Made by a program: the position numbers and the translations under genes. This document shows positions 7,970 through 14,416 of a stretch of DNA of 14,416 nucleotides, piece by piece. Position 1 is the first letter of the stretch. Every line of letters starts with the position of its first letter. Origin of the DNA: Planctomycetota bacterium (GTDB lineage Bacteria; Planctomycetota; Planctomycetia; Pirellulales; Thermoguttaceae). Location: NCBI GenBank assembly GCA_023621895.1, contig JAMOAF010000176.1, positions 1 to 14,416 on the forward strand. The letters are read 5' to 3'. The notes below the pieces were generated by a model. That model was not told where the DNA came from. It was given only the letters and a program-made list of their open reading frames with translations, and made no database searches.

Positions 7970-9409
7970 TCAACACTCTCCGCCGCCCGAAATCTCCAGG
8001 GCCGAATCCAGCGGCATCTTGCGCTGTTCGCTGCGGGCGACGCACGTGGCGATCACCAGGTCGCCGGTCACATTGAGCAAGGTGCGGCACATGTCGAGAA
8101 TGCGGTCCACGCCCAGGATCAGGGCGATGCCCTCGCCGGGTACGCCCACGGACTGCATGACAACGACGATCATCGGCAGCGATCCGCCGGGCACGCCGGC
8201 CGTCCCCACGCCGGCCAGGATCGACATCAATACGACGGCGACCTGCTGGCCCAGACCGAGTTCGACGTGGAACACCTGCGCCAGGAAGAGGACGACAACG
8301 CCGTGAAACAGGGCCGTGCCGTTCTGGTTGCCGGTCGCGCCGATGGTCAGCACGAAGTTGGACACTTCGCGCGGCAGGCCGAGGTCTTCCTGGGCCACGC
8401 GGAGCGCGGTGGGCAGCGTGGCATTCGAGGACGAAGTGCCGAAGGCCGTGAGCATCGCGTCGGAGATGTCGCCGAAGAACTCCCAGGGCGACATCCGCCC
8501 AAACCACCATATGACCAGCGAATACACCACCAGCATGTGGATCAGGAAGCCCAACAGGATCGTGCCGATGAACCCCAAAAGCGGCGTCAGCACGGCCAAC
8601 CCCAACCGGGCCGTCACGGCGAACACCAGGCAGCCCACGCCGACCGGAGCCAGGCGCATGGCAAACCCGATGATCACCATGCAGACCGCGTTGATTCCTT
8701 CCAGGCAGGCGACCAGCGCCTGGCAGGCGTCGGGCACGAAGTTGATCGCAATGCCCAGCGACATGGCGAAGAACATCACGGCCAGCATCCCGTTGCCCTT
8801 CGAGCTGGCGTCCATCGACCCGACCATTTCCTGGAGCGGGTTCTCGGGAATGATGTCCAGCAGCACCTCCTTGAGCGGCTTCGCCTGCTTGGCGTTGGCG
8901 ATTGCCGCGTCGCCAGCCCGGGAGTACTGCGCCCGCAACGCGTCCTGCTGCTCGGGCGCCAGTCGGCGGCCGGGCCCGATCCAGTTGACGAGCAACAGTC
9001 CGAGGAGCACGGCCACGGTCGAAAGCAGCACGGTGAACCCCAGCGTTTTCAGGCCAAGTCCTCCCAACCGCCGCATGTCGCCGATGCCCGCCGCGCCCAA
9101 GGCCAGCGCCGAGAAGACCAGTGGGATCACCACCATGAAGATCAGCCGCAGGAAGACGCGGCCGATGGGATCGGCCACGTTGCTCGCCCACCAATCCAGG
9201 CGGTCATGGACGTGGTTGCCGTCGACGTCCAGCGAGTCGACCACGCCCGGCGGCTGAACGGGGCGCGCGGCCAGCAGATTGGCGGCGACTCCCGCCGACC
9301 CGCCGAGGACCAGTCCCAAGAGAATCTGCCAGTGCAAAGCCAGCCGTTTGCGCCGCGGTGCGGCCGGAGAAGGTTCTTCCGAAGCTTGCATTGATAACTC
9401 GCTGGGCAT
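7970..9409 (-). CDS. DAACS-family dicarboxylate/amino acid:cation symporter
   Basis: This is a 479-residue inner-membrane transporter of the GltPh/GltP/DctA family, with about eight membrane helices and two re-entrant hairpins. The diagnostic motifs are present: the HP1 serine motif in FGTSSSNATLPTAL (323-336), TM7 as GATGNQNGTALF (357-368), HP2 as GVPGGSLPM (405-413), and TM8 as DMCRTLLNVTGD (439-450). TM8 keeps the Asp, Arg-Thr, Asn and Asp residues used for substrate and Na+ binding in GltPh. The usual NMDGT of TM7 is NQNGT here, so the Asp that helps bind a sodium ion in GltPh (Asp312) is Asn363. It probably imports acidic amino acids or C4-dicarboxylates. It lies 19 bp behind the beta-helix gene on the same strand and is probably co-transcribed with it. 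Neither Met1 nor Met7 has a strong ribosome site. It converges on the GKRP-like gene with an 18-bp gap and no visible terminator. Confidence 0.93.
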   Translation of the reverse strand: MPSELSMQASEEPSPAAPRRKRLALHWQILLGLVLGGSAGVAANLLAARPVQPPGVVDSLDVDGNHVHDRLDWWASNVADPIGRVFLRLIFMVVIPLVFSALALGAAGIGDMRRLGGLGLKTLGFTVLLSTVAVLLGLLLVNWIGPGRRLAPEQQDALRAQYSRAGDAAIANAKQAKPLKEVLLDIIPENPLQEMVGSMDASSKGNGMLAVMFFAMSLGIAINFVPDACQALVACLEGINAVCMVIIGFAMRLAPVGVGCLVFAVTARLGLAVLTPLLGFIGTILLGFLIHMLVVYSLVIWWFGRMSPWEFFGDISDAMLTAFGTSSSNATLPTALRVAQEDLGLPREVSNFVLTIGATGNQNGTALFHGVVVLFLAQVFHVELGLGQQVAVVLMSILAGVGTAGVPGGSLPMIVVVMQSVGVPGEGIALILGVDRILDMCRTLLNVTGDLVIATCVARSEQRKMPLDSALEISGGGEC

Positions 9410-9428
9410 CTTGGGTCAGAGTGTTTGC

Positions 9429-11438
9429 CTATTGAACGGGCGCCAACAAGCCATCGGCACGGAATCCCAGGATCGTGGGAATCCCCCGCATTTCCACGTA
9501 ATGGTCTTCGAGCACTCCGACTTTCGGCCGGCTGAGCTTCAGACGCCAGATTTCATTGTGCCCCGCGTCTTTGCGCTGGATCGTGCATGATTGCGCGGTG
9601 GAGATGTCGTCCTGTTTCCAGACCTGTTTGCCTGAAGGATCGAAGACGGCCGCCGACACGCGCTCCAAGTCGCCCGAGCCCCAGAACCGCACGGCAGCCT
9701 GGCGGGCGCCGGCCGGGACGAGAAAAAAGAACTCGCCGCTGGTGTTCAGCAGGTGGAGCGGGCCGGACTCGGACGCGATCAGCGCCGCGTGACTGCTTGA
9801 GGCGATCCGCACCGTGTGGGAGCCGGGTTGGCAGTCGATGCGGTAGACGCCGGTCTCGGCGGCGGTGAACTTGGCGTCGGCCTCCTGCAAGAACCCGACG
9901 GAGAGCCGCTCGATCTGCTTGCCCGACGGGCTGAGAATCCGCACCGGGACCGCACTGCCGCTGGCACGCCCCACCGCCTGCGAGGCGAGCCGCAGCGCCA
10001 CGCTCTGGCCTGCTTGAGCGGGGACGAGGAACAAGGCGTCGCCGCGAAGCCGATGGGCCGGAATCGCGCCGCCGGCGAACGCGCTGGGCTGGGCCACCGC
10101 CAGCGGCGTCTTCTTCAGCGGCCAGCGCGGAATCCGCGTGGCCGGGTCCACGGGGATCAACTCGGCCAGCGTCTCTTCATTGAGACGGTACTCGCGGCGC
10201 TGGCCGCCGCGCTCGAGGGTGATCGTTCCGCTGACTTCGGCCAACGGCACGCCCGCCGAATCGTCGTACTTGATCAACGGCCGCTCGATCCGCTCGCGGA
10301 CCGTGACGGAGGCGAACTCGATGCCGCCGAGCGGCTCCAGGCTGTCGGGCCGGGTCGTTAGCAGGATCGGCGCCGTCACCTTCGACTGATCCGCCGGATC
10401 GGCCAGCGTGCAATCGGCCATCCGCAGCCTGACGCCGCGCGGCGACGTCGAGGAGATCGTGATCGCCGTCGTGCCCACGTCCTCGAACCGGCAATTGACC
10501 AGCTCGATCAAGCCGGTTACGGGGCCTTTCGGCCCGGTCGAGAGGACGATGCTCGCCGAGCGGGCGTTGGCGCCCCGGGTGACGCAGTTCTCGATGCGGA
10601 TCGAAACCGGTTTCGACGTGCGGTCGAGGTTCGGCGCGTAAATGTGCAACGCGTAGCCCTGGTTGTTTTCGATCGTCGAGTCGCGGATCACGCAGTTGAC
10701 CAGCCGCTCGTTGGCCGAGTTCGGCTCGAAGTCGATTCCGGCCGCGGGCGGCGTGCCGGCGGTGTCTTTCAACACGCAGCGTTCGATCAGCAGGTTCTCG
10801 GCACTGATCACGCTGATGCCTTGGCGGTAATTGCGATCGCAGACCACGTCGCGGATCACCACGTCCTTGCACGGCGCCCCGCCGGGCCCCGCGCCGAGAT
10901 AAATCCCGTCGCCCCCGCTCTCGGCGAGCGTGAGCCCTTCGACGGTGATCCCGGTGCACCCGTGCAACTTCAGAACGTGCCGCCATTCGGCGTGCCGGTA
11001 GTCCTTGCCGTCGTAATCGGCGCGGCGCATCCGCAAGGTGGCCCCGGGACCGATCAGCCGGATATTCTTCTTGCCGGCAGCGCTGAACAATGAATCGGCC
11101 GAGCCATGGAAAGCCCCCTTCTTGGCCAACACTTCCACGCCGGCTTCAAAATAGAGTTCCTGGTCGCTTGCCAGGCGAATCTGCTCAACGATCCAGGCGG
11201 AAGGCATCTTTTCGACCACAACCTTCTTGGCGCCGGAGTCGATGGCTGCTTGGAGCGCGGCGGTCGATTCTTCGGGCTGGAAACCCCACCAAGACGCCTG
11301 CGCGACCGGCCGCTTGCCCGTCCGCACCTCCTCAATAGCCTGCGGATTGGCTCCCCCAGCGGCGACGGCGGCCGCAACGGGCGCGATCAAGGTCCAGAAC
11401 GCGACACAGTGGAGAACGTGTTTGCGAGATAGGGACAT
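9429..11438 (-). CDS. Exported right-handed parallel beta-helix protein with C-terminal beta-sandwich repeats
   Basis: This 669-residue protein has a signal peptide (hydrophobic about 9-27, likely cleavage near AAAVAA). GFQPEESTAALQAAIDSGAK (52-71) is the usual opening of pectate-lyase-like beta-helix proteins in planctomycetes. Residues about 70-350 contain short repeating coils with recurrent Cys and Asn, such as GITVEGLTLAESGGDGIYL, DVVIRDVVCDRN and LVNCVIRDSTIENN. The C-terminal third (about 455-640) holds two similar beta-sandwich modules, each with an LVPA-G start and a PSGKQ turn (504-508 and 601-605), resembling pre-peptidase C-like domains. The fold is typical of polysaccharide lyases and hydrolases, but no catalytic residues can be assigned, so a binding role remains possible. 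A strong ribosome site (GGAGG, minus strand, 11448-11452) sits 9 bases before the ATG. The symporter gene follows after 19 bp. Confidence 0.85.
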   Translation of the reverse strand: MSLSRKHVLHCVAFWTLIAPVAAAVAAGGANPQAIEEVRTGKRPVAQASWWGFQPEESTAALQAAIDSGAKKVVVEKMPSAWIVEQIRLASDQELYFEAGVEVLAKKGAFHGSADSLFSAAGKKNIRLIGPGATLRMRRADYDGKDYRHAEWRHVLKLHGCTGITVEGLTLAESGGDGIYLGAGPGGAPCKDVVIRDVVCDRNYRQGISVISAENLLIERCVLKDTAGTPPAAGIDFEPNSANERLVNCVIRDSTIENNQGYALHIYAPNLDRTSKPVSIRIENCVTRGANARSASIVLSTGPKGPVTGLIELVNCRFEDVGTTAITISSTSPRGVRLRMADCTLADPADQSKVTAPILLTTRPDSLEPLGGIEFASVTVRERIERPLIKYDDSAGVPLAEVSGTITLERGGQRREYRLNEETLAELIPVDPATRIPRWPLKKTPLAVAQPSAFAGGAIPAHRLRGDALFLVPAQAGQSVALRLASQAVGRASGSAVPVRILSPSGKQIERLSVGFLQEADAKFTAAETGVYRIDCQPGSHTVRIASSSHAALIASESGPLHLLNTSGEFFFLVPAGARQAAVRFWGSGDLERVSAAVFDPSGKQVWKQDDISTAQSCTIQRKDAGHNEIWRLKLSRPKVGVLEDHYVEMRGIPTILGFRADGLLAPVQ

Positions 11439-11496
11439 GGCGGATTTCCTCCCAGGCCGGAGTATGGCAGGTGTGCTTCATCGCGCGGAGACAGGC

Positions 11497-11514
11497 TGGA
11501 AAAAGCATTTTCCA
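11497..11514. promoter_or_regulatory. Candidate operator palindrome
   Basis: TGGAAAA (11497-11503) and TTTTCCA (11508-11514) form a perfect 7-bp inverted repeat around AGCA. Its centre coincides with the start of transcription predicted from the TAATAT element, a usual position for a repressor site. No regulator gene is in the window, so the binding protein is unknown. Confidence 0.35.
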
Positions 11515-11519
11515 TATTA
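11514..11519 (-). promoter_or_regulatory. Candidate -10 element of the beta-helix/symporter operon
   Basis: On the minus strand the bases read TAATAT, close to the sigma-70 -10 consensus. They lie about 75 bases upstream of the beta-helix start codon. A -35 at 17-bp spacing (11537-11542, TGGTAG on the minus strand) is poor. The start of transcription would fall near 11507. This is an inference from pattern only. Confidence 0.35.
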
Positions 11520-11583
11520 CCCAAACAGCGGCTGAACTACCAGTTGCCAAGCCAATTCCGCACCGATTTTGCGCACGAACGCC

Positions 11584-11613
11584 TTGACCGCCAACTGACC
11601 GGTGCCCGAGAAT
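11584..11613 (+). promoter_or_regulatory. Weak candidate promoter for the ceramidase-like gene
   Basis: TTGACC (11584-11589) and GAGAAT (11608-11613) are separated by 18 bp and lie about 110 bases before the start codon. The -10 match is imperfect, and such pairs occur by chance, so this is only a candidate. Confidence 0.2.
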
Positions 11614-11722
11614 TGGTGGCGAGGCTCCGGCGAGAATGCCGGCGCCGGGAATATCTGACAGTCAGTCCACGATGATCGGTCCTCAGGATTGATACAGAAG
11701 TTCACCTTCGAGGGGAGGTCTT

Positions 11723-13126
11723 ATGGGCGGTCGCACTCCCAGTCCAGCCATGTCAAGGCGTCTGCTCTGTGCCCTGCTGACGGCGATGCTGATTCTGACG
11801 CATTCGGGCCGCATCGGCGCAGCGGGCGAAACCGCACGTCCCGACGCGATTCGCGCCGGCCTTGCCCGCGTGTGCATCACGCCGGATAAGCCGCTTTGGC
11901 TACAGGGTTACGGAAGCCAATCGCGGTTCAAGCCATTCGCGGGAAAACTCAACGATCTGTTCGCCAAGGCCATGGCGATCGAGGACGCACGGGGCGAACG
12001 GGCCATCTTGATCACCCTCGATCTGTGCGTGCTCCGGGCGGCGGAAGCGAACGTGCTGTTCGAACGCCTGGTGAAAGCGACGGGCCTCGAGCGGCGCCAG
12101 ATTCTAGTGAATCTATCGCACACGCATTCCGGGCCGATATTCGGGCCCTCCGACGTGAGCCGCGTGCCCATGCCGGAAGAAGTGAAAGAGACGACGATGG
12201 CGTATACCGAGCGCCTCTACGGCCAGATCGCCGACGTGGCCGTGGCTGCGATGGCCGACTTGAAGCCGGCAACGCTCGGCTGGGGAACGGGCAAGTGCGA
12301 CTTCGTCCGCAATCGCCGCCTTTACCATGCGGACGGCAGCTACCGCGGCATGGGACCGAACGCCGACAAATACGTGGACAATGCCGTGCCGGTGCTTTGC
12401 GTCACGGCGCCGGGGGGGAAGTTGCGCGCGATCGTCTTCGGCTGCGCGTGCCACCCGGTGACACTCGGAGACGACAACCTGAAGCTTTCGGGCGACTACG
12501 CCAGCTTTGCCCAGGAGGAGATCGAGTCGAGCAACCCCGGCGTGCAAGCGATGTTCGTGCAGGGCTGCGGCGCGGACGCCAACAGCGATCCGCGTTGCGG
12601 TCCCGATCAGGAGAAGAATGTCCGCCTTCAGGGGCAGAGCCTGGCGGCCGAGGTTTGCCGAATCGCGAAAGGGCCTCTTGCACCCGTCCGGGGGCCGCTG
12701 CGGGCGAAGTACGGCGAGGTGGACCTGCCGCTTGAGCCGCCACCGCCGCCCGAGGAGCTTGCGAAAATGTCCGGCGCGATGGCGCACAATGCTCAGCGGA
12801 TGTTGGCGGCGATGCAGCGCGGAAACCCGCTACCCAAGCATCACAGGCATCCCTTGGCTGTCTGGCAATTCGGGGAGGACATGACACTTGTCGGCCTGTC
12901 GGGCGAAGTGGTTTCGGGCTACGTGCCGCTGGTAAAGCAAGCGCTGGGCGCCGGCGGCGTCTGGATCGCCGGTTATTCCAACGAGGTCGACGGCTACGTG
13001 CCCGACGCCGTGATCGTCGCCGAGGGGGGTTTTGAAGCCCGCGGCCTGGTGGACGACGTTGGCTTCTATTCCGCCGAGACCGAGGCAATTCTCGTCAAGG
13101 CCGTCCGAGACCTGCGGGATCGGTAG
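11723..13126 (+). CDS. Exported neutral/alkaline non-lysosomal ceramidase-like protein
   Basis: This 467-residue protein carries the N-terminal domain of the neutral ceramidase family. The signal peptide spans about 12-33 with cleavage near GAA (32-34). Candidate zinc ligands, by analogy with Pseudomonas neutral ceramidase, are His133 or His135 (SHTHSGP), His244 (CACHPVT), Glu395 (LSGEV) and Tyr425 (DGYVPD). The conserved GDVSPN hexapeptide that carries the catalytic Ser in true ceramidases appears as GCGADAN (281-287) with no Ser. The C-terminal immunoglobulin-like domain is absent; true enzymes are about 650-760 residues. A metal-dependent hydrolase on another amide or ester is thus possible, and ceramidase activity is not assured. 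AGGGGAGG at 11711-11718 favours the ATG at 11723, although the spacing of 4 is short; Met10 (11750) is an alternative. The aldo/keto-reductase-like gene follows after 63 bp, so co-transcription is likely. Confidence 0.87.
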   Translation: MGGRTPSPAMSRRLLCALLTAMLILTHSGRIGAAGETARPDAIRAGLARVCITPDKPLWLQGYGSQSRFKPFAGKLNDLFAKAMAIEDARGERAILITLDLCVLRAAEANVLFERLVKATGLERRQILVNLSHTHSGPIFGPSDVSRVPMPEEVKETTMAYTERLYGQIADVAVAAMADLKPATLGWGTGKCDFVRNRRLYHADGSYRGMGPNADKYVDNAVPVLCVTAPGGKLRAIVFGCACHPVTLGDDNLKLSGDYASFAQEEIESSNPGVQAMFVQGCGADANSDPRCGPDQEKNVRLQGQSLAAEVCRIAKGPLAPVRGPLRAKYGEVDLPLEPPPPPEELAKMSGAMAHNAQRMLAAMQRGNPLPKHHRHPLAVWQFGEDMTLVGLSGEVVSGYVPLVKQALGAGGVWIAGYSNEVDGYVPDAVIVAEGGFEARGLVDDVGFYSAETEAILVKAVRDLRDR

Positions 13127-13189
13127 CCAAAACAACCTCCGCGGCGAGCGCCGCTGGATCATTTCTGCCCCTTTCAAGGAGTTTCGCCG

Positions 13190-14329
13190 ATGGACAAGCC
13201 AATTGACAGACGCCGGTTCGTGCGCGATGGCGCATTGCTGGTTGCCGGCGCGGCGGCCGCGAGCGCGCCGGGCGCGGAGAAGAAGGCCGAGCCGGATTCG
13301 CCCAAAATCCTCAATTACCATCCCGGCATGCGCTATCGCCCTCTGGGCCGGACAGGGCTGATGCTCTCCGAGATCAGCATCGGCGGCCACTGGCGAAACC
13401 GCGGACCGTCGTTTATCTCATTCCCCGGCGACGAGGTTCCGGCCGAAGTGGTCAAGCATCGGACCGCGGTCGTCAGCGCCGCGATCGACGCCGGGATGAA
13501 CTATCTGGACATCACCACGGCCGCCGAGTGCCTGGCTTACGGCGAGGCTCTCCAGGGCCGCCGGGAGAAGATGATCATCGGGGCCGACGATCATCGCCTC
13601 TGCCCGCGGAATCCGGCCAACCGCACCGTCAAGACCCAGATCCAGAACGTCGACGAATGCCTCCGCCGGCTGAAGACGGATTACCTCGACATCTGGCGCG
13701 TGCAGGCCTGCCAGGCGGGCGGCCATCCGGACGGCGAAGTCGCCGTGTGGATCGAGGCCTTTCAGAAGATGCGCGAGGCGGGCAAGGCCCGGCACTTCGG
13801 AGTTTCGGCCCACGCGCGGCCCTGGATCCAGCACGTGGTGGAGACGTTTCCCGAAGTGGAGATGGTTATCTTCCCCTGCACGGCGCGGACCCGCGAAAAA
13901 GGCCAGAAGATCGCTGAGGAGAACATCGAGGAGGGGGCGATGCCGGAGGCCTGGTCCTCGGACCGGAGCAAGAGCATCTTCCAGTCGGTGCGCGAGCGAA
14001 ACGTGGGGCTGGTGACGATCAAGCCATTCATCGGCGGCCAGCTTTTTCCGCCGCTGGGTGAGGAGGGCCCCGCGATGGGCGAGGGGAACAAGGACGAACA
14101 CGGGCTCGCCCGCCTCACGCTGCAATGCGTTCTCGCCAACGATGCGATCACCGCCGTCGTGCCGGGAATGGACACGGCCCACCAGGTGGCAAACGCCGCG
14201 CGCGCTTCCTACAATCGCTCCCTGGGCATGACCCCCGCCGAGCAAGCGTGGCTCGCAGAAGCAACCGCAACGAAGTGGAACAACCTGCCAGAACGCTACC
14301 AGTGGCTCCGCGATTGGGAACTCGTGTAG
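13190..14329 (+). CDS. Tat-exported aldo/keto-reductase-like protein with degenerate active site
   Basis: This 379-residue protein starts with a twin-arginine signal (DRRRFVRDG at 6-14, then an Ala-rich stretch to about 26), so it is probably exported folded, with its cofactor. A TIM-barrel aldo/keto reductase domain begins at MRYRPLGRTGLMLSEISIGG (47-66). Recognisable family segments are the NYLD strand (104-107), REKMIIG (125-131), LKTDYLDIW (161-169), HFGVSAH (202-208) and VVPGMDTAHQVANA (323-336), the last two belonging to the NADP-binding side. Of the Asp-Tyr-Lys-His catalytic tetrad only Asp107 is evident. The Tyr position is Ala112, the Lys position Asp133 and the His position Gln172, and the loop after Asp107 is about four residues short. 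It may be a binding protein or use other chemistry. AAGGAG at 13176-13181 lies 8 bases before the ATG. The gene is 63 bp behind the ceramidase-like gene. Confidence 0.88.
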   Translation: MDKPIDRRRFVRDGALLVAGAAAASAPGAEKKAEPDSPKILNYHPGMRYRPLGRTGLMLSEISIGGHWRNRGPSFISFPGDEVPAEVVKHRTAVVSAAIDAGMNYLDITTAAECLAYGEALQGRREKMIIGADDHRLCPRNPANRTVKTQIQNVDECLRRLKTDYLDIWRVQACQAGGHPDGEVAVWIEAFQKMREAGKARHFGVSAHARPWIQHVVETFPEVEMVIFPCTARTREKGQKIAEENIEEGAMPEAWSSDRSKSIFQSVRERNVGLVTIKPFIGGQLFPPLGEEGPAMGEGNKDEHGLARLTLQCVLANDAITAVVPGMDTAHQVANAARASYNRSLGMTPAEQAWLAEATATKWNNLPERYQWLRDWELV

Positions 14330-14340
14330 CGTGCGCGAGA

Positions 14341-14395
14341 AGGTCACAGGTTACCGGCTACAGGTCATAGGGCCGGCGCCTGTAACCTGTGACCT
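14341..14395. terminator. Long hairpin made of heptamer repeats
   Basis: AGGTCACAGGTTAC (14341-14354) and GTAACCTGTGACCT (14382-14395) are perfect 14-bp inverted repeats around a 27-base loop. The left side reads as consecutive heptamers (AGGTCAC, AGGTTAC, CGGCTAC, AGGTCAT), and the right side holds the complementary CCTGTAA and CCTGTGA. It begins 12 bp after the aldo/keto-reductase stop. It may serve as a transcription terminator or be a dispersed intergenic repeat; no T-tract is present. Confidence 0.6.
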
Positions 14396-14398
14396 GAC

Positions 14399-14416
14399 CT
14401 ACTTCAGCACCACCTT
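14399..14416 (-). CDS. Possible 3' end of a minus-strand gene (partial)
   Basis: On the minus strand the last 18 bases read AAG GTG GTG CTG AAG TAG, giving KVVLK and a stop. If real, this gene enters from beyond the window edge and converges on the aldo/keto-reductase-like gene, with the heptamer hairpin between them. Five codons are too few to prove coding. Confidence 0.25.
   Translation of the reverse strand, partial: KVVLK

Larger units (their letters stand above)
11439..11722. other. Divergent intergenic region (284 bp)
   Basis: This stretch separates the minus-strand beta-helix gene from the plus-strand ceramidase-like gene and must hold both promoters. Seen in it are strong Shine-Dalgarno sequences at each end (minus strand 11448-11452; plus strand AGGGGAGG at 11711-11718), a candidate minus-strand -10 and palindrome at 11497-11519, and a weak plus-strand promoter-like pair at 11584-11613. 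No convincing gene is present. Confidence 0.7.

Noticed and set aside
8267..9394. Plus-strand open frame (375 codons) opposite the symporter
   Set aside because: His/Gln/Arg-rich antisense composition; the minus strand carries unmistakable DAACS motifs.
11517..11705. 62-codon GTG-start frame on the minus strand within the divergent intergenic region
   Set aside because: No Shine-Dalgarno sequence, no recognisable motif, and it covers the expected promoter region.
13141..13154. GCGGC-GAGC-GCCGC inverted repeat between the ceramidase-like and reductase-like genes
   Set aside because: Only a 5-bp stem in very GC-rich DNA; expected by chance and without a T-tract.

Overview
This is a high-GC bacterial window that looks like Planctomycetota chromosome, probably Pirellulales-type. 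The clearest markers are a DUF1559 prepilin-like protein with a perfect prepilin N-terminus and a C-terminal H-X9-DG motif, followed at once by a small transthyretin-like lipoprotein. This gene pair recurs throughout that phylum. A secreted ceramidase-like hydrolase, a Tat-exported aldo/keto-reductase-like protein and a beta-helix protein with beta-sandwich repeats also fit. The phylum assignment is inferred from gene content; no rRNA or marker gene is present.

Layout. (1) 19-1621, plus: DUF1559 protein and TTR-like lipoprotein, separated by a perfect 11-bp hairpin. (2) 1659-7951, plus: two tandem paralogous six-hairpin glycosidase-like proteins, the first exported and the second apparently cytoplasmic, then a double-SIS protein with the architecture of glucokinase regulatory protein (GKRP)/MurQ. 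Gaps are 58 and 36 bp, so this is a likely operon. (3) 11438-7970, minus: an exported right-handed beta-helix protein and, 19 bp behind it, a DAACS-family dicarboxylate/amino-acid:cation symporter. (4) 11439-11722: a divergent intergenic region with a candidate promoter and operator palindrome. (5) 11723-14329, plus: an exported neutral-ceramidase-like metallohydrolase and a Tat-exported aldo/keto-reductase-like protein. (6) 14341-14395: a hairpin built of heptamer repeats, followed by the possible tail of a minus-strand gene.

How the genes may work together (inference). The exported glycosidase-like and beta-helix proteins could process a polysaccharide or glycoconjugate outside the cytoplasmic membrane. 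The second glycosidase-like protein would finish oligosaccharides inside, the symporter would import an acidic product, and the GKRP/MurQ-like protein would bind or process a sugar phosphate. No sequence feature fixes the substrate.

The main points worth a second look are: a roughly 237-bp near-identical tract shared by the two diverged glycosidase paralogs, which looks like gene conversion; a bacterial GKRP-like protein that keeps only one of the two MurQ catalytic glutamates; an aldo/keto-reductase fold that has lost three of its four catalytic residues; and a ceramidase-like protein that keeps the zinc ligands but not the serine-bearing hexapeptide. No tRNA, rRNA, CRISPR array, insertion sequence or integrase gene was found. 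No gene-free stretch exceeds 300 bases.
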